From Candidatus Yanofskybacteria bacterium RIFCSPHIGHO2_01_FULL_44_17 (GTDB taxonomy: Bacteria > Patescibacteriota > Minisyncoccia > 2-02-FULL-40-12 > IGHO2-01-FULL-4-A): a stretch of 34,055 nt of DNA. This document shows positions 23,645 through 31,353 of the stretch, piece after piece. Each line of letters opens with the position of its first letter. Positions within the stretch are counted from its first letter, which is position 1. The notes under the pieces are model-generated. The model ran no database searches. It was not told the origin of the DNA and was given only the letters and a program-made list of their open reading frames with translations. The stretch covers positions 1-34,055 of the forward strand of contig MGJI01000013.1 of NCBI GenBank assembly GCA_001794195.1, written 5' to 3'. The position numbers and the translations under genes are program-made.

Positions 23645-23664
23645 AAAAAATAGCCCCCAGGGGC
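23645..23664 (-). promoter_or_regulatory. Hairpin plus T-run in the typA leader
   Basis: GCCC-CTGG-GGGC (a small stem at 23653-23664) is followed on the minus strand by TATTTTTT in the 5' leader of typA. It is terminator-like, but the stem is short; an attenuator is conceivable. Confidence 0.3.
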
Positions 23665-23678
23665 ACCTTCTTTACTTA

Positions 23679-23707
23679 ATATTACTCTAAAAAACCACAA
23701 CGGTCAA
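23679..23707 (-). promoter_or_regulatory. Promoter of typA
   Basis: TTGACC (23707-23702), a 17-base spacer and TAATAT (23684-23679) on the minus strand. The predicted start near 23672 gives a leader of roughly 38 bases before the ATG at 23634. Confidence 0.55.
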
Positions 23708-23813
23708 ATGCACAGTCTCTAAAACATAACCTTACTAAGCATTGATAATGATTATAAGAAATTTATTAAAGTTTTTAATATTTTATACCTGATGAGCTAT
23801 AGTATGCATACTT

Positions 23814-24527
23814 CTAATTTTTTACAACAATGTCCTGTATCCTCTTAGCCCAGCCGGCTATTTGTCTAGCCAACATCGAGCTTGCCCTCACCCTTATCCT
23901 AAGCTGTCCGAAGCTGCTCTTCTTTGAGGCTCTTCTTTTAACCCCGCGTCTTTTTGTATAGATCTTCTGGAAATACAACCGAGAGAAATTCTCCTTAGAA
24001 AAGCCTGTTATTTCAGACCAGTGGTTAACAATACTTTTAGTTTTTGCGTTCTTATCCTTACTCACAAAAATATCAAACCCAATTTCATCATTTTTTATTT
24101 TCCCAATATCTTTAAGCCATTTTAAAAATAGCTTTATAAGATACGGGTTTGAGTTAGTAAAACGCACTCCTTTTCTTAAGTTGTTTTTATTATCATATAC
24201 TAGTCTCTCTTTCCAATATAACATAATGCCGAGAAGCCAAAGTTCTCGATTAGAAATTTTAACAATGTCCTCGGCAGAAGATTTTTTTATTTCCTCTATC
24301 GCTTGCTCAGTTTTTAGATTTTTTTTAATTGCGCCGGCCATGGCTGCATCCAACCGCTTCTTTTTCAATCTCTCTTTTTGCTCATCCGTTAATTTTATTT
24401 TTTTTAGCCATGAAGAAAGAGTCGACTTGGGTACAAAAATAGTCTTTTTTATCTCCGAATATGAAAGCCCCTTCCTGCGAAGATCAATTACAATCTGTTT
24501 TGCGTATTTTTCTACTTTCTGCACCAT
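23814..24527 (-). CDS. HTH protein with homing-endonuclease-like C-terminal region
   Basis: 237 codons. The N-terminus (about 8-44: AKQIVIDLRRKGLSYSEIKK then TIFVPKSTLSSWLKKIKL) is a helix-turn-helix like that of transposase/resolvase heads. A charged helical linker follows. The C-terminal part (about 93-232) has LWLLGIMLYWKERLVY, RFTNSNPYLIKLFLKWLKDI and FGQLRIRVRASSMLARQIAGW, a layout that recalls LAGLIDADG-type folds, without the clear catalytic acidic pair. The family is widespread in small-genome bacteria as far as I recall. Alone, with its own extended -10 (TGCTACTAT near 24548-24556). Function unknown. Confidence 0.6.
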   Translation of the reverse strand: MVQKVEKYAKQIVIDLRRKGLSYSEIKKTIFVPKSTLSSWLKKIKLTDEQKERLKKKRLDAAMAGAIKKNLKTEQAIEEIKKSSAEDIVKISNRELWLLGIMLYWKERLVYDNKNNLRKGVRFTNSNPYLIKLFLKWLKDIGKIKNDEIGFDIFVSKDKNAKTKSIVNHWSEITGFSKENFSRLYFQKIYTKRRGVKRRASKKSSFGQLRIRVRASSMLARQIAGWAKRIQDIVVKN

Positions 24528-24547
24528 GCTACTTATTTATTACTAAT

Positions 24548-24556
24548 ATAGTAGCA
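24548..24556 (-). promoter_or_regulatory. Extended -10 promoter of the HTH gene
   Basis: On the minus strand TGCTACTAT lies about 20 bases before the ATG at 24527, with TTGCGG about 18 bases further up as a weak -35. Confidence 0.45.
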
Positions 24557-24713
24557 CAGTACAATATATGCCCGCAATAGCCTTTACGCACAAGAGGTTT
24601 AAAGCCTTACTACTTGTTACCTCTAAAATTACCAGATAAACAAGCCTTGATATATTTATTTACTTGCGTTAAGGTTTAGGAAGTTCACTCATAATTTAAA
24701 GACTAGGCGCTCA

Positions 24714-25337
24714 ATGACAGAAGAGAGGGTTCGTCAAATATTTTTAGGTTGCTGGGGGAAAATACCTGATGGTGATGTGCTGCCTGTCGCCCAGCAAGCG
24801 ATTTGCATAGAAGTTTTACTTGAAATTAGCGGGGCCGTACCAATTAAACTTACTACAGCCGATGCAGAACTATTTTTAAAAATGACCGCTGCGATTACTA
24901 AACTATCTTATTTTCATACATTATCGGAGGGCGCGCTTAATTCTGTGCCACCTACACACTGGCACCATCTAGGATATATACTAGAGGCGTATAAAGATGC
25001 GACGAACTATTGCTACACCAACTACTCTCGTATATCACATCTTAAAGTTATGCGCGGTAAAACAAGGGCCGACATTAGGATGCTGGCTCAAATGGCGAAA
25101 CAAAGAGATGCACTTATAAAAGAAGAGCTGCGGGGCGCGAAACAGGTTTCGTTTGCACCGGGTGAGTTCATGGCCCTTCACGAACTTTTTTGCTTTATTA
25201 TCCTTACTATTTTAGGCGAGCAAACCTTTTCTAAATACAGCAATGAAATGGCTCAGGCATTAACTTATTTGAGGGGTCACCAACTGCATTTTATTACTAG
25301 CAAAGCGCCCGGAAACAAGACTTCAAAACCATCATAA
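24714..25337 (+). CDS. Hypothetical cytoplasmic protein, mostly helical
   Basis: 207 codons with no signal peptide and no transmembrane helix long enough to be certain; one hydrophobic helix at about 155-168 (LFCFIILTILGE). It has a run of helices (GYILEAYKDATNYCYTNYSR, MLAQMAKQRDALIKEELRG). The start ATG lacks a strong ribosome site. The end is followed at once by a terminator hairpin. No family recognised and no functional motif seen. Confidence 0.55.
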   Translation: MTEERVRQIFLGCWGKIPDGDVLPVAQQAICIEVLLEISGAVPIKLTTADAELFLKMTAAITKLSYFHTLSEGALNSVPPTHWHHLGYILEAYKDATNYCYTNYSRISHLKVMRGKTRADIRMLAQMAKQRDALIKEELRGAKQVSFAPGEFMALHELFCFIILTILGEQTFSKYSNEMAQALTYLRGHQLHFITSKAPGNKTSKPS

Positions 25338-25369
25338 AACGGCTTTTTACGCCGTTTTATCATTTTTTG
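25335..25369. terminator. Convergent terminator
   Basis: TAAAACGGC (25335-25343), loop TTTTTAC, GCCGTTTTA (25351-25359), then TCATTTTTT on the plus strand. The AAAA arm gives a TTTT on the minus strand, so it can also stop transcription from the transglutaminase-like gene. Confidence 0.8.
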
Positions 25370-25551
25370 AGATATTTTTTGCCATAGTAACCGAGTTCTT
25401 TACTGGCTTGGATTGGGTAAGCTGCGCTAGACATTGTTCTTACATTCGCTCGCCGACTGCGAGCCGTGATAGACGTTACTTGTGGTGAGTTTATCGAACC
25501 AGAACTTGGATTATTAAGAAAAAGCAAACATTTTATCTTCCCAACTTGAGT
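25360..25551 (-). other. In-frame 63-codon extension past the TGA of the transglutaminase-like gene
   Basis: Directly after the TGA at 25552-25554 the same frame stays open for 63 codons and ends at a TGA (25360-25362) that abuts the convergent terminator. The translation ends in RSRRANVRTMSSAAYPIQAS then KELGYYGKKYLKK, which reads like a basic protein tail, and has an internal ATG (MSSAAYPIQASKELGYYGKK, 24 codons). It may be a separate microprotein, a domain lost by a nonsense mutation, or readthrough. Coding status is unproven. Confidence 0.4.
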
Positions 25552-26265
25552 TCAGTCATCTAATCTTGCTCGCTCTTCGGACAAGACTGTATATTTATTG
25601 TCTTTAAAAAAATGCCTTGCTTCTTCAGAATCAAAACCTAAATAGAAGGGCAGGGCTACGCCATGTTCAATTGGAACCTCGCTGAATTGAGTTCTAAAAT
25701 CTTCATCATCTTTGAATCTTATTACTAATACAGACGGACGACCTTGCCTTTGTTCCACTGAAAGCCATTGCATATAAGTCGGATCAACTAGGGTGCGGTC
25801 TGCTGGTCTATCGATAAGAAGATAGACGTGTCCAAAATTATCGTTATATTCACCACTCGGGTCTTTAATTTCATAAGTTCTACTTACTCTCCTGCTATCA
25901 ATACCCCTTGATTTGAGATAAGCAATAAATTTATTTGTAATTTCACCGCATAACATATGCCCCTTTTGTGGGTCATATCCGCCCTCTCGGTCATAAGCAC
26001 TTATATTGCCATAAATATATTCTGCTAATTTATTAAGTTTTTGTTTCAAATCTTCAACATCATCAAGATTAAACTCCAAATCAGGTTCTTGCTCTTTTAT
26101 CCTTTGCTCTCTCTTAGCGTCTCTCTTATCCCACTTGGGTTTGTTGTGTTCGTAAAATGCCTCAATATATTCTGCTGACTGTTTTGCTTCTTCTAAAACC
26201 GCCCTCCTCATATCCTTTGGGGTATCTTTAAGTTCTGCGGCTAATTTGTCTCTGTAGTTTTCCAT
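25552..26265 (-). CDS. Transglutaminase-like cysteine peptidase domain protein
   Basis: 237 codons. After a charged helical N-terminus (to about 70) comes a papain/transglutaminase-like core with the triad in order: Cys106 in GHMLCGEITNKFIAYLKSRG, His146 in NFGHVYLLID and Asp161 in TLVDPTYMQW. This Cys-His-Asp spacing fits transglutaminase-like proteins. The substrate is unknown. No signal peptide, so cytoplasmic. It follows the GIY-YIG gene by 20 bases and shares its transcript. The frame continues beyond the TGA stop (see 25360-25551). Confidence 0.65.
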   Translation of the reverse strand: MENYRDKLAAELKDTPKDMRRAVLEEAKQSAEYIEAFYEHNKPKWDKRDAKREQRIKEQEPDLEFNLDDVEDLKQKLNKLAEYIYGNISAYDREGGYDPQKGHMLCGEITNKFIAYLKSRGIDSRRVSRTYEIKDPSGEYNDNFGHVYLLIDRPADRTLVDPTYMQWLSVEQRQGRPSVLVIRFKDDEDFRTQFSEVPIEHGVALPFYLGFDSEEARHFFKDNKYTVLSEERARLDD

Positions 26266-26285
26266 ATCAATTAGGTTCTAACTTA

Positions 26286-26534
26286 CTAACCCACTACGTT
26301 TTTAGTTAAATTTAACTTTTTCTCTCTACGCCAACTTTTTATTTCGACTTCCCTCTTTTGGGCTTGGCTTCTTGTGTCAAATTGTTCGGTATATAAAACT
26401 CTTTCTACTTTCTTTGATCTGGTATAGGCACCTCCCTTACCAGAACTATGCTCCCTAAATCTGCGTTCGATATCAGTCGTTATGCCTGTATAAAGAGTTT
26501 TGTCCCTACACTCTATTAAATAAACGTAATACAT
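26286..26534 (-). CDS. GIY-YIG nuclease-domain protein
   Basis: 82 codons, the size of the UPF0213/YhbQ group. The motif appears as YYVYLIECRDKTLYTGITTD (2-21), then the Arg of ERRFREH (23-29) and the Glu of REVEIKSWRREKK (61-73). Single-domain members are thought to act on DNA ends or in repair, but a defined role is lacking. Downstream of tRNA-Gln on the same strand, about 60 bases away. Confidence 0.88.
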   Translation of the reverse strand: MYYVYLIECRDKTLYTGITTDIERRFREHSSGKGGAYTRSKKVERVLYTEQFDTRSQAQKREVEIKSWRREKKLNLTKNVVG

Positions 26535-26594
26535 AAAGACTCTAGGAGCACTTCAGGCTGCTGCCTTCAGTACTTCCTCACCTTAGTTCGTCAG

Positions 26595-26665
26595 CTGCGG
26601 GACTTGGACTTGAACCAAGATACCGTGCTTCAGAGGCACGTGTCCTACCATTAGACGATCCCGCA
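26595..26665 (-). tRNA. tRNA-Gln (anticodon CTG)
   Basis: Full cloverleaf on the minus strand: acceptor TGCGGGA/TCCCGCA, D-arm GTC...GAC, anticodon arm CGTGC-CTCTGAA-GCACG with anticodon CTG, and T-arm CTTGG-TTCAAGT-CCAAG. The U1-A72 pair is typical of tRNA-Gln. CCA is not encoded; the discriminator is G. It reads CAG codons. Confidence 0.93.
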
Positions 26666-26840
26666 AAATAAATAAAATTATTTGTTTATTTTACAATAAA
26701 AAAGCCTGCTTTACAATACGAGCTAGGCCAAATTTAATGGCTACCGAACCGATAATCCAGAAGGATTACTCATCCTACCCGTTCCCATGAAAGGTGAAAA
26801 ATAACTAATAAAATTAAGAATAATCTAGCGTTTTTGTTTC

Positions 26841-26868
26841 AAAAAAAACCGGCAATGAATAGGGCCGG
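26841..26868 (-). terminator. Terminator of the HU-like gene
   Basis: GCCGG/CCGGC stem at 26849-26853 and 26864-26868; on the minus strand it is followed by eight T (26848-26841). Confidence 0.8.
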
Positions 26869-26896
26869 CAGTAGCGAGGAGATGAAAACATTTTAA

Positions 26897-27361
26897 TTAT
26901 TCGGGATCAGTCAGTCTTGAGTCCGGGTCTCGAAAGTTTAGTTCATAACGTGATCCTTCAATTCTTCGGAAGCTACCAAAAAACCCTAACTGAAACTGGC
27001 GGCCGACATATTTTTCCGCATATCTGTCCAGGGTGGATTCCAGAGCCATCAACAGCGGTTTGCTCCGCTTGCGACTTACACCGGCGCAGTCGTGAATCAC
27101 TTGAAGAATGTGCTCCCGAGGCACCAAGTCTGACGCAAAGCCTCCTAGCGTTTGCACTTCAAGATGGTCTGTTCCCTGTTTCGCTGCTTGGAGCAGGTAT
27201 AGGCTGGAAATGCCTCCCAACGCAAAGACGAATTGATCCACTTCGAATTCGCAACACGGAAGCTGGGGCAACGTTGCCGCAACTTTGGCAAAGTCTTCTA
27301 GCCCAATTATGGATGCTCCAGCCTTAGCCCCCCTTGGTACCATGGTTTTACTTTTAATCAT
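26897..27361 (-). CDS. Probable HU/IHF-like DNA-binding protein with an N-terminal extension
   Basis: 154 codons from the ATG at 27361, chosen because GGAGGCGG lies just upstream; the frame also opens at 27379. Residues about 85-145 (ILQVIHDCAGVSRKRSKPLL then ALESTLDRYAEKYVGRQFQL, GFFGSFRRIEGSRYELNFRDP) follow the HU pattern of helix pair, GxxV-like strand, GFGxF turn (here GFFGSF) and the arm leading to NP (here FRDP). The N-terminal 80 residues are unlike HU. Similar divergent HU-like proteins occur in several phyla. I am moderately unsure; no other family fits. Confidence 0.5.
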   Translation of the reverse strand: MIKSKTMVPRGAKAGASIIGLEDFAKVAATLPQLPCCEFEVDQFVFALGGISSLYLLQAAKQGTDHLEVQTLGGFASDLVPREHILQVIHDCAGVSRKRSKPLLMALESTLDRYAEKYVGRQFQLGFFGSFRRIEGSRYELNFRDPDSRLTDPE

Positions 27362-27728
27362 ACCGCCTCCGCGAAACATGAGTAAACAGTAGCATTGTAA
27401 CTAGCTAGTCGTCAAACATAGCCTGAGCTAGCCCATGACAGAATAAAAAATATCGTTGCAATTCTGCCCGCCGGGTAAAAAGTCTCATAGTAAGCGATGG
27501 TCCGCAAAATATTGTTACGTTTGCTTCGTTTTTTTTCTAAGCTTCAGATCAATAATCACATCAATCTTAACTGGAGAATCTAAGATCATTGAATCTATAG
27601 ATTTTTTTATGCGCACATCAATGTTGGTAAAGAACTTCCGTCGCCAATCCCTCATCAAAAGGGCTACTATGCAAAGCTGCTGCCATCCAACAAGATTTAT
27701 CTTTTAACAAGAGGGGCCGCCCCGCCTG
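27362..27728. other. Intergenic stretch with a possible 46-codon gene
   Basis: No clear gene. The best candidate is a minus-strand frame at 27515-27655 (MRDWRRKFFTNIDVRIKKSI, then SMILDSPVKIDVIIDLKLRK), 46 residues, basic and amphipathic, without a ribosome site. A plus-strand frame at 27456-27707 looks non-coding. The stretch must contain the HU-like gene's promoter; a TTGACG near 27405 has no well-spaced -10. Confidence 0.35.
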
Positions 27729-28085
27729 TCATAGTACGCCGTCCCAGCCGGCGGCTCGGCGCAAGAGTCTCTCCCTGATGCGCCCTCTGTATTTTTCGTC
27801 TTGCTGCCGCTTAATGCACTGCTCGCCGGCTTTTTCTGCAAGCTTGCTCAACAGAATCCTTGCTTCCGGCGGATCTTTCCAGATGGGCCCTCCCGGTTCT
27901 TCAATCTCATGGCGATCAAATCCTTCGGTTAGAACCAAACAACCGCGACTAGTTTGTGTTCCACCGCTTAAATAAAGAAACACGCCGTTACTCTTGGCGA
28001 CAAAACCGCCATTAGCGTGCGGATGCCATTCGATCAATGAATCTTCGATAAGCTTCTTGAGAAAAAGTTCGTTGGTAATAGACAT
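27729..28085 (-). CDS. Hypothetical small cytoplasmic protein
   Basis: 118 codons from the ATG at 28085 (MSITNELFLKKLIEDSLIEW). An upstream start at 28193 would add 36 residues but is unlikely, because a good promoter (TTGAAA, 17 bases, TATGCT at 28123-28151) places the transcript start near 28116; M at 28097 is another option. A beta-rich middle (GGFVAKSNGVFLYLSGGTQT) is followed by basic helices (EQCIKRQQDEKYRGRIRERL). No family recognised. Divergent from the synthetase-like gene. Confidence 0.55.
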   Translation of the reverse strand: MSITNELFLKKLIEDSLIEWHPHANGGFVAKSNGVFLYLSGGTQTSRGCLVLTEGFDRHEIEEPGGPIWKDPPEARILLSKLAEKAGEQCIKRQQDEKYRGRIRERLLRRAAGWDGVL

Positions 28086-28122
28086 CAACACCACCATTTT
28101 TCCATAAATTTGAACTGAAAAA

Positions 28123-28151
28123 AGCATACACCCGCGCTCTAACAATTTCAA
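28123..28151 (-). promoter_or_regulatory. Promoter of the 27729-28085 gene
   Basis: TTGAAA (28151-28146), 17-base spacer, TATGCT (28128-28123) on the minus strand. It decides the start of the downstream gene. Confidence 0.5.
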
Positions 28152-28161
28152 GATTTCGCTC

Positions 28162-28189
28162 TTGCAATCCATCGATTTTCCGTTATAAT
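28162..28189 (+). promoter_or_regulatory. Promoter of the synthetase-like gene
   Basis: TTGCAA (28162-28167), 16-base spacer, perfect TATAAT (28184-28189). GGAGG lies at 28211-28215, five bases before the ATG at 28220. Confidence 0.7.
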
Positions 28190-28219
28190 TCAATATGTAC
28201 TTTCACAACTGGAGGCACA

Positions 28220-29074
28220 ATGCAGCATCCGAATATTGACCTCATTGATCCGAGAGAATATGACTTTACTATTAATCTCTTAAGGGAATTCTTCAGGGAA
28301 AAACATGGATTTATTGAGGTACCAGTGCAGCACCGCCTAAGCATACTAGCCGCGTGTGAAGATCCGCGAACCATTGGCACCTTTAACTATACTGGTGAAT
28401 TGTGGCCGCTACCTCAGACTGGCCAGATGTGGCTGGAATACGAGTTGCTGACCAAGCCTGACTCGCCAGGCTATTATTGCATCAGTACCAGCTATCGCAA
28501 CGAACCCAATCCAGTAGCGGGCCGACACAATCTGATTTTCCCAATGTTTGAGTTTGAAACTAAAGGAGGCCTTGCGAATCTTTTGGAGCTTGAGCGCAGC
28601 TTACTTAAATTTATTGGTTTTGATCCTGAAAACTTAGGATTCGCAACTGTAAGATACGAGCTTATCGCACGGATGTACAATGTAAAGGAGCTAACTGCCG
28701 AACATGAAAATAGACTTTATAAAGAAGATTACACAGGACCGGCATTTTTTCTGACCCACTTCCCAGTTCACACCTCGCCGTTTTGGAACATGAAAAAAGT
28801 CGGTAACATTGCAAACAAAGTTGATGTGATTCTACACGGCATCGAAACAATCGGTTCGGCAGAGAGAAGCACTGACCTGCAAGAAATGCGCGAATCATTT
28901 CATACTATAAGTGACGGGATGTACGCCGATATTTTGTACGCCCAGTTCGGGAAAGAAAGAGTTGAGCAAGAACTTGAAAGCTTCTTGGCTCACGAGTTCT
29001 TCCCACGATGTGGCGGTGGTATCGGAATAACCAGAATGATCCGGGCGCTCAAGTTATCCGGTATTCTTAAATAG
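28220..29074 (+). CDS. Class IIb aminoacyl-tRNA synthetase catalytic-domain homologue (AsnRS/AspRS-like)
   Basis: 284 codons with only the catalytic core: no N-terminal OB-fold anticodon-binding domain. Class II motif 2 is clear: YYCISTSYRNEPNPVAGRHN then IFPMFEFE (85-112) with Arg93 and the downstream Glu111, and motif 3 is GGGIGITRMIRAL (about 265-277) with its Arg, though a Thr replaces the usual acidic residue before it. The catalytic domain alone resembles the archaeal AsnRS-related asparagine synthetase, which makes asparagine from aspartate and ammonia without tRNA; tRNA- or protein-modifying paralogues such as EpmA are alternatives. Own promoter, strong GGAGG, and a terminator make it a single-gene unit. 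Confidence 0.75.
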   Translation: MQHPNIDLIDPREYDFTINLLREFFREKHGFIEVPVQHRLSILAACEDPRTIGTFNYTGELWPLPQTGQMWLEYELLTKPDSPGYYCISTSYRNEPNPVAGRHNLIFPMFEFETKGGLANLLELERSLLKFIGFDPENLGFATVRYELIARMYNVKELTAEHENRLYKEDYTGPAFFLTHFPVHTSPFWNMKKVGNIANKVDVILHGIETIGSAERSTDLQEMRESFHTISDGMYADILYAQFGKERVEQELESFLAHEFFPRCGGGIGITRMIRALKLSGILK

Positions 29075-29075
29075 C

Positions 29076-29105
29076 AAAACGGCCCAGCGGCCGTTTTTAT
29101 TTTTT
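29076..29105. terminator. Terminator between the synthetase-like gene and ftsX
   Basis: AAAACGGCC (29076-29084), loop CAGC, GGCCGTTTT (29089-29097), then TATTTTTT. The AAAA arm allows use from the minus strand too, so it could also end the ftsX transcript. Confidence 0.8.
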
Positions 29106-29125
29106 CTAATTCTGTTTTCTATTTT

Positions 29126-30034
29126 CTATACTCTTAGGTGTTTCCTTATCGCAATCGCGCTTGAAACCGCACCAAGGGCAATTCCCAACCCGATAACCAT
29201 CAAGACAATCTGTGACATGCTAGTCAGGAAGTAGCCAAATAAATTAACGGACGGAATAAAGGAATAGACCTTGTCAGAAACAAGATAAACGGCCGGATAG
29301 AATACCGCCAGCGCTATTATAGAAGCAAATAGTCCGTATAATCCCCCCTCTGTCAGGTACGGCCCGCGAATGTGCCAATTAGAGGCACCAACTAATCGCA
29401 TTATCTCAATCTCCTGCTTTTGATTATAAATCGTCAGCCTAACCGTATTGAAGGTAACCAGCATCGCAATCAATGCAAGCAATAGCACCGCCCCAAACCC
29501 CCAGCTCTTAACTCCGTTAGCAATGCTCTCAACTCTTTCTATCACGCCCCTATTCTCGTAAAAGCTAATCTTGTCTATTACAGAGCTCAGCGGGCTCTCT
29601 TCAAGAAACTTGGCGATTGAGGCATACTGAGAGGTGTCCCTCGTCTTAATATTTAGTGATGCCGCCAGGGGATTATCTTCAAGCTGATCCAATGATTCCT
29701 GGATTAATTCATCTTGCGCATGGCGCGCCCGGAAGTCACTCAACGCCTGGTCGCGCGAAACATACACCACACTCTCAATCTCTGGCAAAACTGAAACATC
29801 AGACTTAATCTTAAGAACCTGGTCTTCTGTAGCGTCGGTCTTAAAATAGGCGCTGATATCAATCTTGTCTTGCAGCGTCGCCACAACTTGCGAGGTCAAA
29901 AACTGGATGGTTAGCAAACCTAAAAACAAAATCAAAGCCAATGCCATTATTCCAGTCGCACCAAAACTTAAGTAGCTATTCCTGCGAAAGTTAGTCCATC
30001 CTGAATCCAGTATTTTTTTGAGGTTAATAATCAT
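29126..30034 (-). CDS. ftsX: Cell-division ABC permease FtsX
   Basis: 302 codons. Short N-terminal amphipathic head (KKILDSGWTNFRRNSYLSF), one transmembrane helix (about 25-48), an extracytoplasmic domain of about 120 residues (DISAYFKTDATEDQVLKIKS at 59-78) and then three transmembrane helices with the FtsX motif TIYNQKQEIEIMRLVGASNW (about 202-221). It couples FtsE ATP hydrolysis to peptidoglycan hydrolase activation at division. It lies 10 bases after the CorA-like gene, which separates it from ftsE. Confidence 0.93.
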   Translation of the reverse strand: MIINLKKILDSGWTNFRRNSYLSFGATGIMALALILFLGLLTIQFLTSQVVATLQDKIDISAYFKTDATEDQVLKIKSDVSVLPEIESVVYVSRDQALSDFRARHAQDELIQESLDQLEDNPLAASLNIKTRDTSQYASIAKFLEESPLSSVIDKISFYENRGVIERVESIANGVKSWGFGAVLLLALIAMLVTFNTVRLTIYNQKQEIEIMRLVGASNWHIRGPYLTEGGLYGLFASIIALAVFYPAVYLVSDKVYSFIPSVNLFGYFLTSMSQIVLMVIGLGIALGAVSSAIAIRKHLRV

Positions 30035-30044
30035 ATGCGAGACA

Positions 30045-31214
30045 CTATAATCTTGACGTTCTTTCTGTAAATTTTAATTGATATTTTTTCTTAGTATAAA
30101 TTTGCGTAACTGTTCTATTTATAAACCAGGTAACGGCAATAATCAATACAAAATAAACTGCACCGATGGCCGTGAACTTGGGCAACTCGTTTCTGCTAAA
30201 GTACCCCAGAATGCCAGAAACGACTCCTATGCTCGTAATTAATTGCAGTGACTGTATGCCTCTGGTAGTTCCTTGATTTTTGACTTCGACTACCACCTGG
30301 ATCGCCTGCATTAAATAATCGCTGGTCATCTTCCAAAGTTCTTTTATGTAATCTAGGGTGTCGGTCAAAATTTCAAATTTAAATTGAAAAAGAGAAGTAA
30401 GCCGTTGTTCAAGCTCCAAACTCTTGGAAATCGAAGCTCTTGTACGCACATACGTACCCATCTGGTTAATGCGGTTGCCGATCAGACTTACTGTTTTTTG
30501 ATAACTGTCGAGTTTAGCTCTAAGAGCTTCGATTTCATTTCCCTTAACCATGCGTCTCTCTTTAATATCAGCTATCTCCTCCCAGACTGATCGGTGAATA
30601 TTAAGATACTTCTCAAGTTGATCCTTGAACTCTCTAAAGAAAATCTGCATCTCAACTAAACTTACAACCGAATGCGCAGAGGCCTGATTACTGATCACAA
30701 AGATAGATTCGGGAGTTTTATAAACAGCAATGCCCTCTGAAGATATGCGGCTATACACGTCACCATATTCTATGGGTACTTTGAAATTTTGATGATTATC
30801 GCTTACTAAACTTATAACAGTCGGGTGAGACGTTTTGATGTTTGCTAAAACCTTGGGCGTTGGTGCGCCTAACGAAAAAATGAAATTCACCGCCGGCGAT
30901 AAAAAATTTTCAAAATAATCCTCGAGTCGCTTCTTAGTTTCAGCAATATTTTCAGACTCGGACTCTAACACATAAAGACCGTCCTCATAATATCTTATGC
31001 TTATTCCGTCCTTTGTTCTGGCCTTAACGAATTCCAGATAACCAGCTTCGCGCGACACTTCTTCCAACCTTAAACCATCGACTAATTCCTTAAGTTTCTT
31101 TTTAGACAAATCTAGGCGAGACGCTCCTTTGGCGAAAAGGTCGTATATCTCGCTTAAATGTAGGGTCGTTCTCTGATACCACCCGCCATAAGTTATTTTG
31201 TAGGAATTCGTCAT
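30045..31214 (-). CDS. CorA-like two-helix membrane protein located between ftsE and ftsX
   Basis: 389 codons. An alpha/beta N-terminal region (to about 190) is followed by long helices (about 195-315, FFREFKDQLEKYLNIHRSVW, ADIKERRMVKGNEIEALRAK, LDSYQKTVSLIGNRI) forming a stalk, and two transmembrane helices at the end (about 322-338 and 347-365), with a basic tail. This is the topology of CorA-type channels, but the GMN selectivity motif is absent (the loop reads YFSRNELPK). It may be a divergent CorA-fold protein or an unrelated stalk protein. The start ATG is preceded by AGGAA and by the palindromic element. Its position inside the ftsEX unit suggests an envelope role. Confidence 0.6.
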   Translation of the reverse strand: MTNSYKITYGGWYQRTTLHLSEIYDLFAKGASRLDLSKKKLKELVDGLRLEEVSREAGYLEFVKARTKDGISIRYYEDGLYVLESESENIAETKKRLEDYFENFLSPAVNFIFSLGAPTPKVLANIKTSHPTVISLVSDNHQNFKVPIEYGDVYSRISSEGIAVYKTPESIFVISNQASAHSVVSLVEMQIFFREFKDQLEKYLNIHRSVWEEIADIKERRMVKGNEIEALRAKLDSYQKTVSLIGNRINQMGTYVRTRASISKSLELEQRLTSLFQFKFEILTDTLDYIKELWKMTSDYLMQAIQVVVEVKNQGTTRGIQSLQLITSIGVVSGILGYFSRNELPKFTAIGAVYFVLIIAVTWFINRTVTQIYTKKKYQLKFTERTSRL

Positions 31215-31233
31215 GATTATATTTCCTATTTAT

Positions 31234-31353
31234 TGTGATCTAAATTTGGCGAAGTTCGAGGCGGGCATGAGGAGCAAATTGAGACGTAGTTAAAACCTAC
31301 GTCGAGGGAGCACCGGAGTGCCCAACGAAGAAATTCGGCAAATTTAGATCACA
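31234..31353. repeat. 120-bp palindromic element at the ftsE 3' end
   Basis: Terminal inverted repeats TGTGATCTAAATTTG (31234-31248) and CAAATTTAGATCACA (31339-31353) are perfect; pairing continues inward imperfectly to about 24 bp. Inside are GGGCA/TGCCC (31263-31267, 31319-31323) and GACGTAG/CTACGTC (31283-31289, 31297-31303). The right repeat overlaps the ftsE stop (31344-31346), so the last few codons of ftsE come from the element. It has a MITE-like outline without a transposase. Confidence 0.75.

Noticed and set aside
21826-23700. TypA start at 23700 with 22 extra residues
   Set aside because: The extra residues do not match the family and the promoter at 23679-23707 places the transcript start downstream.
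25360-25554. UGA recoding (as in some Patescibacteria) to explain the frame past the TGA
   Set aside because: RF2 is encoded in the window and several well-bounded genes end at TGA, so UGA is a stop here.
27456-27707. 83-codon plus-strand frame
   Set aside because: No ribosome site, odd composition and no domain; the region reads better as intergenic.
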